From positions 1,525,501 to 1,589,500 of the forward strand of contig NZ_CP015506.1 in NCBI RefSeq assembly GCF_000294775.2: a stretch of 64,000 nt of DNA, in the 5' to 3' direction. The DNA is from Cytobacillus oceanisediminis 2691. GTDB lineage: Bacteria; Bacillota; Bacilli; Bacillales; Cytobacillaceae. Below the pieces are notes generated by a model. It made no database searches, had not been told where the DNA came from, and saw nothing but the letters and a program-made list of their open reading frames with translations. The position numbers and the translations under genes were made by a program. The first letter of the stretch is position 1, and each line of letters begins with the position of its first letter. This document shows positions 51,749 through 60,837 of this stretch, in pieces.

Positions 51749-52015
51749 TTATGTCCTTGTTCCATCGTCATATTTATCGCCAAACAGCTTTTTCTTTTTG
51801 ATTGTTTCAAAGTCAGCTTTGTACTTTTCCTCTGTAGAAGAACTGCTCTTTATATTTGAGCCGTTTTTTTCTTCTTCTTTTTCTTGTTTTAAGTCTTCCA
51901 CTGGAATAGGATCTACATTCTTCTCACTTTCATACTTGTCAAATAAACTTTCTTTTTCGGTTTTATATTGCTCGGGGTTATCCATCTTTCCATCCTGAAT
52001 GTTTTTGTCAGCCAT
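51749..52015 (-). CDS. Hydrophilic hypothetical protein, 88 aa
   Basis: Highly charged, Lys/Glu-rich, with no hydrophobic core and probably disordered. The ATG at 52015 lies 9 bp from AAGGAGG; the ATG at 52024 touches that site and is less likely. Downstream of the next small gene on the same strand, possibly in one operon with ydaG. Function unknown. Confidence 0.65.
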   Translation of the reverse strand: MADKNIQDGKMDNPEQYKTEKESLFDKYESEKNVDPIPVEDLKQEKEEEKNGSNIKSSSSTEEKYKADFETIKKKKLFGDKYDDGTRT

Positions 52016-52029
52016 TTTAGACATCCTCC

Positions 52030-52152
52030 TTAATTCGGCTTCTCTTCCTGAGGTTTTTCCGGCTCTCTTTGGGGCTCGATATCTTTGTTGTTTTCTTTCT
52101 TTTTTTCTTGTTCTATAGAATTATTTTTTTCTGAGTTGTATTTATCTGACAT
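52030..52152 (-). CDS. Small disordered protein, 40 aa
   Basis: Begins MSDKYNSEKNNSIEQEKKK and ends with Pro/Glu-rich repeats. AAAGGAGG lies 8 bp before the ATG. Same strand and style as the 88-aa gene that follows. Function unknown. Confidence 0.65.
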   Translation of the reverse strand: MSDKYNSEKNNSIEQEKKKENNKDIEPQREPEKPQEEKPN

Positions 52153-52310
52153 TGTAAAACCTCCTTTAACTGTTAGTATTCATTACCCGCTTCATGAAGA
52201 GTAAAACGCAACGGGCCAGATATCCAGAGTGCAGGACTAACAGAATAGAAAGACAGACAGCAACTAAATTTGAAAAAAGGGTATTGGTCTGAAGGATATC
52301 AGCAAATAAA

Positions 52311-52346
52311 AAAATGCACCTTCATTCTTGTGAATGAGGTGCATTT
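52311..52346. terminator. Terminator after cstA
   Basis: AAATGCACCTTCATTC-ttgt-GAATGAGGTGCATTT, a 15-bp stem. Confidence 0.9.
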
Positions 52347-52350
52347 ACAG

Positions 52351-53787
52351 TTAGGCTGCTGTTAAGCTGGTACTATTTTTGCCAAGCTGTCTATGTTTTA
52401 TTATCTGGTAAACATACCATACTGCAATAGCAAGCGTAATGACTGAACCGATGATCATCGACAATTGATAATCCATCTGAAAGCCTTCAGGTGCATAGAA
52501 GATATACGTCGATACTACACCTGTCATAAACAAGGCAGGCACACCGCAAATCCAGTGGAATTTCTTATTTTTCAAGAGATACATCGTGGCGGTCCAAAGC
52601 ATGACTGCAGCTGTAACCTGATTTGTCCATCCAACATATCTCCATAAGAAAGAGTAATCGATTGTTGCAAGGTATAAAGTTGGAAGAGCCACCGGTAAGG
52701 TGGTGATGACAACCTTCCATCTGCCATCCGTTTTCATAAAAGAGGACAGCGATTCAGCCAGCATCATTCTTGAAGAGCGGAGAGCTGTATCACCGGTTGT
52801 AATCGGGAGGATAATAACGCCTAAGATAGCAAGTATCCCTCCGAATGTACCTAGGAGGCTGCTCGAAATTTCATTAACGACTCCAGCTGGGCCTCCTGCT
52901 GCTAAAGCTTCCTGAAGACCTCCTGTTCCCCCGAAAAAGGTCATGCCCGCTGCAGCCCATATTAAAGCGATTATTCCTTCTCCAATCATTGCTCCATAGA
53001 AAACCTTTCTACCGTCGCTTTCCTTTTTCAGCGTGCGTGAGACAATCGGACTTTGTGTTGAATGAAATCCAGAAATGGCACCGCAGGAAATGGTGACCAT
53101 CAGTAAAGGCCAGATAGGAAGCTCTCCGGGATGAAAGTTAGAAAGCGTTACATTCGGTATGGGTTTTTCGCTGAATAGCAATGCGACTGCAATGGATACA
53201 GCCATAAAAATTAAAATAGCTCCGAGAAAAGGATAAATTTTTCCGATAATCCGGTTTACAGGCAACACAGCTGCCAGGATGAAGTAAGCAAAAATAATGA
53301 ACAATGAAGCTATAAAACTTAATGGTGTTATGCTGGAAATAAGCTGTGCCGGTCCAGCAGTAAATGCAGCGGCAACCAGTACCATTAAGAGAATAGAAAA
53401 TATATTAATGGCTGTTTTGGCCGGTTTTCCTAAATATCTGCCAACAATAGAGGGAAATTGCTCGCCTTTATGCCTCAAAGAGAGCATCCCTGAAAAATAA
53501 TCGTGAACGGCGCCGGCAAAAATGGAACCGGCCACTATCCAGATAAAAGCAACTGGTCCATATAAAGCCCCCATGATAGCACCGAAAATCGGACCCAGTC
53601 CTGCAATATTCAATAATTGGATCAGGCTGCCTTTCCACCAGCTCATTGGAACATAGTCCATTCCGTCATTTTCTGTGTAAGCCGGTGTAGGAATGTTATC
53701 ATTTATACCAAAGATTTTCTCTACTACTTTCGAATAAGTGGCGTATCCTGCCACCAGCAAAACAATCGATCCTAAAAAAGTCACCAT
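52351..53787 (-). CDS. cstA: Carbon starvation protein CstA-family transporter
   Basis: A 478-residue membrane protein with about 13 helices. CstA blocks are seen: GMDYVPMSWWKGSLIQLLNIAGLGPIFGAI, VHDYFSGMLSLRHKGEQFP, GAISGFHSTQSPIVSRT and GDTALRSSRMMLAE. Family members import pyruvate or peptides on carbon limitation. The ATG at 53787 follows AGGAGG; upstream codons in frame are within the repeat region and lack a ribosome site. Confidence 0.9.
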   Translation of the reverse strand: MVTFLGSIVLLVAGYATYSKVVEKIFGINDNIPTPAYTENDGMDYVPMSWWKGSLIQLLNIAGLGPIFGAIMGALYGPVAFIWIVAGSIFAGAVHDYFSGMLSLRHKGEQFPSIVGRYLGKPAKTAINIFSILLMVLVAAAFTAGPAQLISSITPLSFIASLFIIFAYFILAAVLPVNRIIGKIYPFLGAILIFMAVSIAVALLFSEKPIPNVTLSNFHPGELPIWPLLMVTISCGAISGFHSTQSPIVSRTLKKESDGRKVFYGAMIGEGIIALIWAAAGMTFFGGTGGLQEALAAGGPAGVVNEISSSLLGTFGGILAILGVIILPITTGDTALRSSRMMLAESLSSFMKTDGRWKVVITTLPVALPTLYLATIDYSFLWRYVGWTNQVTAAVMLWTATMYLLKNKKFHWICGVPALFMTGVVSTYIFYAPEGFQMDYQLSMIIGSVITLAIAVWYVYQIIKHRQLGKNSTSLTAA

Positions 53788-53913
53788 GAAACAAGCCTCC
53801 TGTTGAAAATGAATTATCGTTAAAGTCTGAAACTTATGAATATGTGGAATATTGTACAAGTAAAATGGAAGGAAAAGCAAGTCTATTTCAGAAAAAAGAT
53901 ATTTTCCGATAAT

Positions 53914-53997
53914 AAATAACGCTTCCATTTTCGGAAGAGTAGAAAAAGAGAAGAAAAATAACGCTTCCATTTTCGGAAGAGTAGAAAAAGAGAAGAA
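53914..53997. repeat. Two tandem 42-bp direct repeats upstream of cstA
   Basis: Units 53914-53955 and 53956-53997 are essentially identical. Each has the inverted CTTCC-attttc-GGAAG and a purine-rich arm (AGAAAAAGAGAAGA). They lie between the divergent cstA and tgl starts. Confidence 0.85.
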
Positions 53998-54067
53998 AAA
54001 TATTGAAGGAACCCTCCTGCAAAAGAAACCATAAGCTACTATAAGTCCATTTGAAGGGGGGAAGACA

Positions 54068-54808
54068 ATGATTATCCTTTCGAATAATCAAAATAAACCG
54101 GGGGTTTCCAGCTTTTTTGGTGTTCAGCGTGAAATTTATCTTGCCCTGGAGAGCAGTCCGGAGACTCATCAATATGATTCAATGCATGAACTGCTGTTTG
54201 ATATCCTTCTAAGGGAGAACATCATCAAAGCAGCCAGGCAGCTTTATGCCAGCCGAGTTGAATTTGCACCCTTTAACACATCGCGTTTCAATCCGCGCAT
54301 ATGGAGAGGGACAAAATATGGATACCTGCTCGATCCATCCGTTTTACCGTCAGATGCGATTATGGATGTGTTTACGAACAGCTGGGAATATGCTTTTGAA
54401 TGTACAACAGCCATTGTGCTGATTTTTTATAAAGCTGTCTTGGACTCTATCTCTGTCAGCCGCTTCAATACACTATTTCAGGGGCTTCTTGTTTGGGACT
54501 GGAATTATGACCATGATCTATCGATTGTTACAAAAAGAGGCAGGAATTTCATACCTGGTGATGTGGTTTATTTTTATAATCCTGATTATGGTCATCCAGT
54601 TTGGACAGGTGAGAATTCCGTATATTTGGGCGGAGGGATGTTCTTTGGGCATGGGGTTGGCATGGAAAGTGAAGCAGGGATGATAAGAGCCCTTAATACG
54701 TTAAGGAAACCAGGTGCTACAAGGGATGCTTATCTTATTTCACAGCACAGCCGGTTGAATGTGAAGTATTTATCCCAGTTTGCAAAGCGGCCATTGTCTA
54801 TAGTCTAA
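54068..54808 (+). CDS. tgl: Protein-glutamine gamma-glutamyltransferase (spore-coat transglutaminase Tgl)
   Basis: Enzyme that crosslinks spore-coat proteins through Gln-Lys bonds. It is 246 aa, as in B. subtilis. The catalytic Cys lies in FECTTAIV (Cys112); the GENSVYLG Glu and FFGHGVG His complete the Bacillus Tgl active site. Conserved RLDV-like end is RLNV. AAGGGGGGAAGAC precedes the ATG. Mother-cell expression (SigE/SigK) is expected. Confidence 0.92.
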   Translation: MIILSNNQNKPGVSSFFGVQREIYLALESSPETHQYDSMHELLFDILLRENIIKAARQLYASRVEFAPFNTSRFNPRIWRGTKYGYLLDPSVLPSDAIMDVFTNSWEYAFECTTAIVLIFYKAVLDSISVSRFNTLFQGLLVWDWNYDHDLSIVTKRGRNFIPGDVVYFYNPDYGHPVWTGENSVYLGGGMFFGHGVGMESEAGMIRALNTLRKPGATRDAYLISQHSRLNVKYLSQFAKRPLSIV

Positions 54809-55030
54809 AACGCAAGTAAGCTGGTATTTCAATAGGGTGAATCGCTTATTTTCCAGAAGCCATTCACCCAAATTTATCCTCAATTCTAGTATATTAAGAC
54901 GATTTTCCGATCCCCCGTTATTTGTGTCCTTTAGAGGCATATTTCCTGTAAATATGGGAAAACAAAAGATAATGAATATAGACTTATACACCAAATTACT
55001 TGATGTTTAAACATTAAAGGAGACAGAAAT

Positions 55031-56494
55031 ATGAAATTATCCCAGGTTATTAAGTGCCTAAAGGATAGTGGGGAGATGGATGTTTTTACAAACGATCCTG
55101 AAATTAGAGGGATTGAAATGGATTCACGCAAAGTGAGGAAAGGAAGCCTTTTTGTTGCGATTAAAGGCTTTCAGACAGATGGACATCATTTTATTGGACA
55201 AGCTGTTGAAAATGGGGCGGCTGCCGTGGTGGGTGAAGAAGCCCTTGAATTGAATGTGCCCTATATAAAAGTAACGGATAGCAGAACCAGTTTGGGGAAG
55301 CTGGCAAGCTGTTTTTATGATCGTCCATCAAGGAAACATAAAATAATTGGCATAACAGGAACAAATGGGAAAACGACCACTGCCTATATTTTAAAGCATA
55401 TCTTGGAGACTGCAGGCAGGACATGTTCCCTCTTGGGAACTGTATCCAATATTATTAATAACAGGGAATATAAGACCAGCAATACTACACCAGATGCTTT
55501 ACAGATCCAAAAAATGCTGAGTAAAAGCCTTGATGAGTTTGTCGTTATGGAGATTTCTTCACATGCGCTGGAACAATCGAGAACAGAAGGTCTGGAATTA
55601 GATTACGGACTATTTACTAATCTGGCTCATGACCATCTTGATTATCATGAAAATATGGATCAGTATTTTCTTGATAAAAAGAAAATCTTCACCTTACTAA
55701 AAGACGGCGGTAAAGGAGTTATAAATCTCTATAATTCATGGGGAGAAAAAATGGCAGAGGACCTGCAAAAAGAAAAGATTCCTTTGATTTTGCTTGGTGA
55801 TGATCAGTGCTGTTCAATAAAAGACGTTGCTATTAATGGGAGAACAGTATTTATTTTGGAGATGAAAGGTCAGTCTTTTGAAATTGAATTTCCTCTTCCG
55901 GGACACCATAATGTCTATAATGCAGCAATGGCTTTTTTGACAGGCGTTGATCTGGGGATAGACACTGCAGATATTATTAAGGCCCTGGATGGATTCCCGG
56001 GCATCCCGGGCCGTTTTGAAACTATAATCCACCCTTCAGGAGCTAAGTTCGTTGTGGATTATGCCCATACTGTGGATGCGTTTGAATATTGCCTGGAAGC
56101 AGCGAGGCAACAGGGAGCGGAAAGAATCTTTCAAATCTATGGATTCCGCGGAGGAAGAGATCAATCTAAGCGCATGGACATGATTAAGGCATCTGCAAAA
56201 TACTGCCATAAATTTTACTTAACGGCTGATGATTTAAACGATGAATCTGAGGATGAGATGATAAGCCAATTGCATCGGCTGAATAAAGAATTTGGATGCG
56301 GTAAGGGGGAAGTGATTCCCGACCGTACTTTGGCTATTCAGAAGGCATGGCGGGAAGCTGGGGAGAGTGACTGGATTTTTATTACCGGAAAGGGGCCGGA
56401 AGCTTATCAAAAGCCATTTGCTCTTCCGGCTGAAAGTGATTTGGAAACCCTGAAGCTGCTCCTGGAATCTGGGAGAAAACAGGCGGTGCTATAA
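55031..56494 (+). CDS. MurE-like Mur ligase (UDP-MurNAc-tripeptide synthetase family)
   Basis: A 487-residue three-domain Mur ligase. The N-terminal UDP-sugar domain (about 1-100) has GIEMDSRKVRKGSLFVAIKG; ATP P-loop GITGTNGKTTTAY at 107-119; SNTTPDALQIQ and FTNLAHDHLDYH follow; the C-terminal domain has GFRGGRDQSKR. The position that in DAP-adding enzymes reads DNPR is here DDLNDES, and the normal GKGHE is GKGPE. It is isolated from the dcw cluster, so it is probably a paralogue with another acceptor. Confidence 0.85.
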   Translation: MKLSQVIKCLKDSGEMDVFTNDPEIRGIEMDSRKVRKGSLFVAIKGFQTDGHHFIGQAVENGAAAVVGEEALELNVPYIKVTDSRTSLGKLASCFYDRPSRKHKIIGITGTNGKTTTAYILKHILETAGRTCSLLGTVSNIINNREYKTSNTTPDALQIQKMLSKSLDEFVVMEISSHALEQSRTEGLELDYGLFTNLAHDHLDYHENMDQYFLDKKKIFTLLKDGGKGVINLYNSWGEKMAEDLQKEKIPLILLGDDQCCSIKDVAINGRTVFILEMKGQSFEIEFPLPGHHNVYNAAMAFLTGVDLGIDTADIIKALDGFPGIPGRFETIIHPSGAKFVVDYAHTVDAFEYCLEAARQQGAERIFQIYGFRGGRDQSKRMDMIKASAKYCHKFYLTADDLNDESEDEMISQLHRLNKEFGCGKGEVIPDRTLAIQKAWREAGESDWIFITGKGPEAYQKPFALPAESDLETLKLLLESGRKQAVL

Positions 56495-56612
56495 GAAAAG
56501 CGGAAGCGCCTTGCCCGCGAAGGAACGCAGACTAAGAACGCCATGTCCTCGCATGTCCTGGGGCCTCACCCCGAGGGGGGAGGCTGTTTGTACAGACAGT
56601 TGTCGGCCTTCG
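56495..56612. repeat. Intergenic repeat element (REP-like)
   Basis: Starts AAAAGCGGAAGCGCCTTG and contains GC-rich hairpins such as GGGGCCTCACCCCGAGGGG and a TGTTTGTACAGACAGT inverted part. AAAGCGGAAGCGCC openings are frequent between genes in many Bacillus genomes. Composition is clearly different from neighbours. Confidence 0.6.
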
Positions 56613-56645
56613 GAATTTTATACTTCCTTATCTTTCAAAATAAAG

Positions 56646-56676
56646 GATGCAGACCATTATTGGTCTGCATCTTTTG
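56646..56676. terminator. Terminator of the GDPD gene
   Basis: GATGCAGACC-attatt-GGTCTGCATC with T-rich flanks both sides. Confidence 0.85.
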
Positions 56677-57483
56677 TTATTCAATAAGATCTAGATAATC
56701 GGCAACAATCCCATCCAGTGGATAATGCTTCAACTTTTCTGCCTCTTTCCTGGAACGCACAGTCCAGGCGATTGCTTTCATGCGATTTGAGTGAATCAGA
56801 TCGATCACGCGTTTATTAACCACAGTCCATTTTGGGTTCAGGTAACTGGCATATTCAGCAATATTTTTAATCTCAACAGTGTCAGGCGGATAGTTAATTA
56901 AGATGGCGACAGGGATTTCCGGCACCAATTCATGGAATCTTTTCATTGATTCGGTTTCGAATGACTGAACAATAATATGGTCGTCCCCTTTTGTGTGAAA
57001 ATTTCTTTTCTTTAGTTCCTCTGCAATCATTTTTTCAATGCCAGGGTATAGGGACGGTTTTTTTAATTCAATTAAAAGCCCGACGCGATCTGCATATTTG
57101 TCTAAAACCTCTTCGAAAGAAGGGATGCAGGCACCGCGGAATTTTTGGGAAAACCAGCTTCCGGCATCCATCTTTCTGAGCTCGTCAAAGGTAAAATCGG
57201 ACACCTTGCCTTTATGGTCAGTTGTGCGGTCGACAAGTGAATCGTGAATCACAACAATCTTTCCATCCTTGCTTAATTGGACATCAATTTCCAGATAATC
57301 TGCACCCATTTCGATCGCACGGTCATATGAAGGGAATGTATTTTCAGGACAGTAGCCGGCTGCTCCCCGATGTCCGATTTTTTTCATTTTGTGAGTGGTG
57401 CTTGTCATTTTTTTTATGCCGAAAAATGAAATAACTGTAGCCAAAGCTGTAAAAAAAACATTTTTCATTACCTTCAAAGTCAT
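56677..57483 (-). CDS. Glycerophosphodiester phosphodiesterase
   Basis: Hydrolyses glycerophosphodiesters to glycerol-3-phosphate. A hydrophobic N-terminal anchor (about residues 5-20) precedes a GDPD TIM-barrel: HRGAAGYCPENTFPSYDRAIEMGADYLEIDVQLSKDG with catalytic His/Glu, then VIHDSLVDRTTDHKG. ELKKP supplies a metal Glu. Start uncertain: ATG at 57483, a TTG six bases inside better spaced from GAGGAG, or ATG at 57507 are possible. Extracellular side is likely. Confidence 0.87.
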   Translation of the reverse strand: MTLKVMKNVFFTALATVISFFGIKKMTSTTHKMKKIGHRGAAGYCPENTFPSYDRAIEMGADYLEIDVQLSKDGKIVVIHDSLVDRTTDHKGKVSDFTFDELRKMDAGSWFSQKFRGACIPSFEEVLDKYADRVGLLIELKKPSLYPGIEKMIAEELKKRNFHTKGDDHIIVQSFETESMKRFHELVPEIPVAILINYPPDTVEIKNIAEYASYLNPKWTVVNKRVIDLIHSNRMKAIAWTVRSRKEAEKLKHYPLDGIVADYLDLIE

Positions 57484-57563
57484 TTCTCCTCGCCATTTTT
57501 TGCTCATCTTAAAGGATTTAAAAACATTTTGTCAACTGCCAGTGGATTTCTTCAAAATAAAAT

Positions 57564-57594
57564 GACTCTGCCCCGGGATAAGGAGCAGAGTATC
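57564..57594 (-). terminator. Terminator of the 100-aa membrane-anchored protein gene
   Basis: GACTCTGC paired with GCAGAGT around a CCCC/GG inner pairing; reads as a terminator on the minus strand toward TTTTATTTTG. Confidence 0.7.
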
Positions 57595-57604
57595 TTATCT
57601 CTGT

Positions 57605-57907
57605 TTATTCCCATTCTTCATAAACAATAGTACCGCCAGTCAGATCCAGAGTATTTCTTTCGCCCTTATAAAAAAGCTTTCCTTCTTCTTTAACAACCAG
57701 GTTCTCATATGTAAATACACTCTTTCCGGAAGGAAGCTGGATAATAATTTTCTCACCTAGTTCTTTTTTAGGGGCTTCTATATTAATGAGGCTTTGAGAA
57801 TAAAAATATAATGCTGTAAAGACAGCAGCAAAAAAGCCCAATAGGACAATTGACATCAGCATAAATTTGCTCTTTGGCTTCCCCATATGCAATTCAGATC
57901 TTGTCAT
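57605..57907 (-). CDS. Single-pass membrane protein, 100 aa
   Basis: One N-terminal membrane helix (about 17-38) and a small extracytoplasmic beta domain (GEKIIIQLPSGKSVFTYENLVVKEEGKLFYKGERN). GGGATAGGGAAC precedes the ATG. It resembles no family I can name with confidence. The 296 bp to its upstream side (57908-58203) contain a SigW-type promoter for the opposite operon. Confidence 0.65.
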   Translation of the reverse strand: MTRSELHMGKPKSKFMLMSIVLLGFFAAVFTALYFYSQSLINIEAPKKELGEKIIIQLPSGKSVFTYENLVVKEEGKLFYKGERNTLDLTGGTIVYEEWE

Positions 57908-58094
57908 GTTCCCTATCCCTCCGCTAACTAGATATATTCGTCTATTCCACCAATTTTCGGCATTTAATCCCCAGTGGCGAATTTTAGTCCCAAAATAAGG
58001 TATGCAGAAATAGAGATGAAAATGACAAAAACGGGCTGAAAGTTAGACAAGCTGAACAGATAGAGGTATGAATATGGAAAAAAACTGCGAAAAA

Positions 58095-58121
58095 TGAAAC
58101 AATTACAGGTTTTTGTCCGTA
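58095..58121 (+). promoter_or_regulatory. SigW-type promoter for the yuaF-floT operon
   Basis: TGAAAC at 58095-58100 and CGTA at 58118-58121 with a 17-bp spacer. B. subtilis yuaFGI is a known SigW operon. Confidence 0.7.
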
Positions 58122-58203
58122 TATAAATTAATCCGTTAAGGGAAAAGGGAAAGGAGGCATGGGATAGAATAGATGGACAATAAAATATGGATAGGGTGAT
58201 GTA

Positions 58204-58725
58204 ATGGAACTATTTGGTTTTCCTATTCAGACAATATATCTCTTCACACTTATTTTTTCGGGCATCTTAATTATTTTGTATGTGTTTTTTGGAGATATTG
58301 CTGACGGAATTGGGGAGGGAAGTTTTCTAAATCCTGTACTGATTCTTGCATTTATCACTTTTCTTTCCGCTGCAGGCTATATCTTTGAAACGGCAACCTC
58401 TCTTAATAGCGTGGTCATTCTCTTGATAGGAGCTGGAATTGCAGGACTGCTGGATGTACTGCTGAATATCTTTGTTCTTATTCCATTATCATCTGCTGAA
58501 GAATCTCTCGTTTACACAGATGAATCCTTAAGGGGAAGATTAGGTACGGTATTAATACCTATACCGGAGAATGGTTTCGGTGAGGTTTTGATTGAAAATA
58601 TAAGCGGGAGAATTTCCAAGCCTGCCCTAAGCTATGAAAATACGTTTATAGCAGAAGGCAGCAATGTGCTGATCGTTGAAGTGGAAAATGGAGTTATTAA
58701 AGTTATCGATTATAAAGAATTATAG
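58204..58725 (+). CDS. yuaF: NfeD-like membrane protein YuaF
   Basis: A 173-residue partner of flotillin. About three membrane helices in the first 95 residues, then an OB-fold NfeD domain (LRGRLGTVLIPIPENGFGEVLIE). It lies 15 bp upstream of floT as in B. subtilis. AGGGTGAT precedes the ATG. Confidence 0.88.
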   Translation: MELFGFPIQTIYLFTLIFSGILIILYVFFGDIADGIGEGSFLNPVLILAFITFLSAAGYIFETATSLNSVVILLIGAGIAGLLDVLLNIFVLIPLSSAEESLVYTDESLRGRLGTVLIPIPENGFGEVLIENISGRISKPALSYENTFIAEGSNVLIVEVENGVIKVIDYKEL

Positions 58726-58740
58726 ACAGGGGGACATATA

Positions 58741-60297
58741 ATGCTAATGATTTGGGTTGTAATTGGAATTGCAGCATTTTTGCTAATTGCGCTTCTTGGT
58801 GTGTTCATTACAAAATATCGGACTGCAGGGCCAGATGAAGCGTTAATCGTAACAGGAAGTTATTTGGGCAGCAAAAATGTCCATGTGGACGAATCCGGAA
58901 ATAAGATAAAAATAATTAGAGGCGGAGGAACATTTGTATTGCCGGTCTTTCAGCAGGCAGAGCCATTGAGTCTCCTTTCAAGCAAACTGGAGGTTACCAC
59001 TCCGGAAGTATATACCGAACAGGGAGTCCCTGTCATGGCAGATGGTACTGCAATCATAAAAATCGGCGGGAGTATTGGAGAAATTGCTACTGCTGCAGAA
59101 CAATTCCTTGGTAAATCAAAGGAAGATCGTGAAAATGAAGCGAAAGAAGTTCTAGAGGGGCATTTACGGTCAATTCTGGGTTCTATGACAGTCGAAGAAA
59201 TATACAAAAATAGGGATAAATTTTCCCAGGAGGTTCAAAGGGTTGCATCACAGGATTTGGCTAAAATGGGCCTGATCATCGTTTCTTTCACAATCAAAGA
59301 TGTCCGCGACAAAAATGGCTACCTGGACTCACTGGGAAGGCCAAGAATTGCTCAGGTTAAGCGGGATGCGGATATTGCCACAGCTGAAGCTGAAAAGGAA
59401 ACCCGGATAAAACGGGCGGAAGCAGCCAAGGATGCCCAAAAGGCAGAACTTGAAAGAGCGACAGAGATAGCAGAAGCTGAGAAGGAAAATCAAATGAAAA
59501 TGGCTGATTACAGAAGGGAACAGGATATTGCCAAAGCCCGGGCTGACCAGGCATATGACCTTGAAACGGCCAGGGCAAAGCAAGAAGTTACGGAGCATGA
59601 AATGCAGATCAGGATCATTGAACGCCAAAAGCAAATTGAGCTTGAAGAAAAAGAAATCTTAAGAAGAGAACGCCAATATGATTCCGAAGTGAAAAAGAAA
59701 GCTGATGCAGACAGGTACGCTGTTGAGCAGGCAGCAGAGGCTGAAAAGAAAAAGCAGATTGCCGAAGCGGATGCAAACCAATATCGGATTGAATCACAGG
59801 CCCGTGCCGAAGCTGAAAGAGTTAGGGCAGATGGGATGGCGAAGGCTGATTCACAGCGCGCTCAAGGTGAATCAGAAGCCGAAATCATCCGCCTCAAAGG
59901 ACTGGCGGAAGCGGAGGCAAAGAGGAAAATCGCTGAAGCGTTTGAACAGTATGGCCAGGCGGCCATGATGGATATGGTCATTAACATGCTTCCGGAATAT
60001 GCGAAGCAGCTTGCAAGCCCGCTATCAAATATTGATAAGATTACAGTGGTAGATACAGGAAGTGACAGCAATAATGGCGGGGCCAATAAAGTAACTGGCT
60101 ATGCCACCAACCTGATGTCCACGATGCAGGAAAGCCTGAAAGCTTCGTCTGGCATAGACGTGAAGGAGCTTCTCCAAAATTTTTCTGGCAAAGGAAACGT
60201 CCGGCAAAGCCTGGAACAGCTGACTGAGGAAATTAAAGAAAAAGAACCCGTCCAATCCGCTAAAGGAATCCAAGCCACTCTAGCTCATAAAAAATAA
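58741..60297 (+). CDS. floT: Flotillin-like protein FloT
   Basis: Membrane microdomain scaffold of 518 aa. An N-terminal membrane hairpin (about 3-25) is followed by an SPFH/PHB domain (about 27-200) and a long Ala/Glu-rich coiled-coil (about 210-410) with EAE repeats such as AEAEKETRIKRAEAAKDAQ. The C-terminal oligomerisation region follows. The neighbour yuaF and SigW-like promoter indicate induction by envelope stress. Confidence 0.95.
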   Translation: MLMIWVVIGIAAFLLIALLGVFITKYRTAGPDEALIVTGSYLGSKNVHVDESGNKIKIIRGGGTFVLPVFQQAEPLSLLSSKLEVTTPEVYTEQGVPVMADGTAIIKIGGSIGEIATAAEQFLGKSKEDRENEAKEVLEGHLRSILGSMTVEEIYKNRDKFSQEVQRVASQDLAKMGLIIVSFTIKDVRDKNGYLDSLGRPRIAQVKRDADIATAEAEKETRIKRAEAAKDAQKAELERATEIAEAEKENQMKMADYRREQDIAKARADQAYDLETARAKQEVTEHEMQIRIIERQKQIELEEKEILRRERQYDSEVKKKADADRYAVEQAAEAEKKKQIAEADANQYRIESQARAEAERVRADGMAKADSQRAQGESEAEIIRLKGLAEAEAKRKIAEAFEQYGQAAMMDMVINMLPEYAKQLASPLSNIDKITVVDTGSDSNNGGANKVTGYATNLMSTMQESLKASSGIDVKELLQNFSGKGNVRQSLEQLTEEIKEKEPVQSAKGIQATLAHKK

Positions 60298-60358
60298 TAA
60301 AATTGCCTATTTTTTCAAGGAAGATAGTCTGGAAATACTGTTATATCAGCAAAAAGCA

Positions 60359-60388
60359 GAAGCCTTCACACGGAAGGCTTCTTTTTTG
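60359..60388 (+). terminator. Terminator after floT
   Basis: GAAGCCTTC-acacg-GAAGGCTTC then TTTTTT. Confidence 0.92.
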
Positions 60389-60472
60389 CGATGAAAACTG
60401 TGTATTCGTCTATCGCACAAATTGGGTGAATTGAATAGGATATATTGAATCAAACAAAGGAGGTAATTGACT

Positions 60473-60574
60473 ATGTCAGACGGATGTGGATACGGCGGCG
60501 GTTTCGCCCTTTTAGTTGTTTTGTTTATTTTACTGATTATTATCGGTGCTTCTTGGGGTTATGGCGGATTCTAA
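60473..60574 (+). CDS. YjcZ family sporulation peptide, 33 aa
   Basis: Reads [20 protein letters not shown] then LIIIGASWGYGGF. It matches the YjcZ/YhfM-type peptides of bacilli: Gly/Tyr-rich head, one hydrophobic helix. AAAGGAGG lies 8 bp before the ATG. Members are made in sporulation; exact role unknown. Confidence 0.85.
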   Translation: MSDGCGYGGGFALLVVLFILLIIIGASWGYGGF

Positions 60575-60622
60575 TAATTAAACATGGAGACAGAGTTTAT
60601 TAGTAAGGGAGGGGATTCTATA

Positions 60623-60760
60623 ATGTATGGCTACGGATATGGCGGCTGTGGATATGGTGGAGCTGGATATGGCGGAGCTGGATACGGCGGCGGTTTTGCG
60701 CTAATCGTTGTTCTGTTCATCCTGTTGATCATCGTAGGTGCTTCTTGCTTTAAGTGGTAA
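60623..60760 (+). CDS. YjcZ family sporulation peptide, 45 aa
   Basis: A tandem paralogue with a longer [15 protein letters not shown] head, the same [17 protein letters not shown] helix and a CFKW end. GGGAGGGG precedes the ATG. The two genes are 48 bp apart and arose by duplication; the Gly-Tyr head is itself internally repeated. Confidence 0.85.
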   Translation: MYGYGYGGCGYGGAGYGGAGYGGGFALIVVLFILLIIVGASCFKW

Positions 60761-60771
60761 TAGATTAAAAG

Positions 60772-60799
60772 AAAAGCAGGGGGACCTGCTTTTCTTTTA
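60772..60799 (+). terminator. Terminator after the YjcZ pair
   Basis: AAAAGCAGG-ggga-CCTGCTTTT then CTTTT. Confidence 0.9.
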
Positions 60800-60837
60800 T
60801 ATGCATACATACCTTTGGATGTGAGTGTGAGAAGCCA

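Noticed and set aside
59329..59634. Long minus-strand frames inside floT
   Set aside because: They mirror the Ala/Glu-rich coiled-coil repeats and have no ribosome site.
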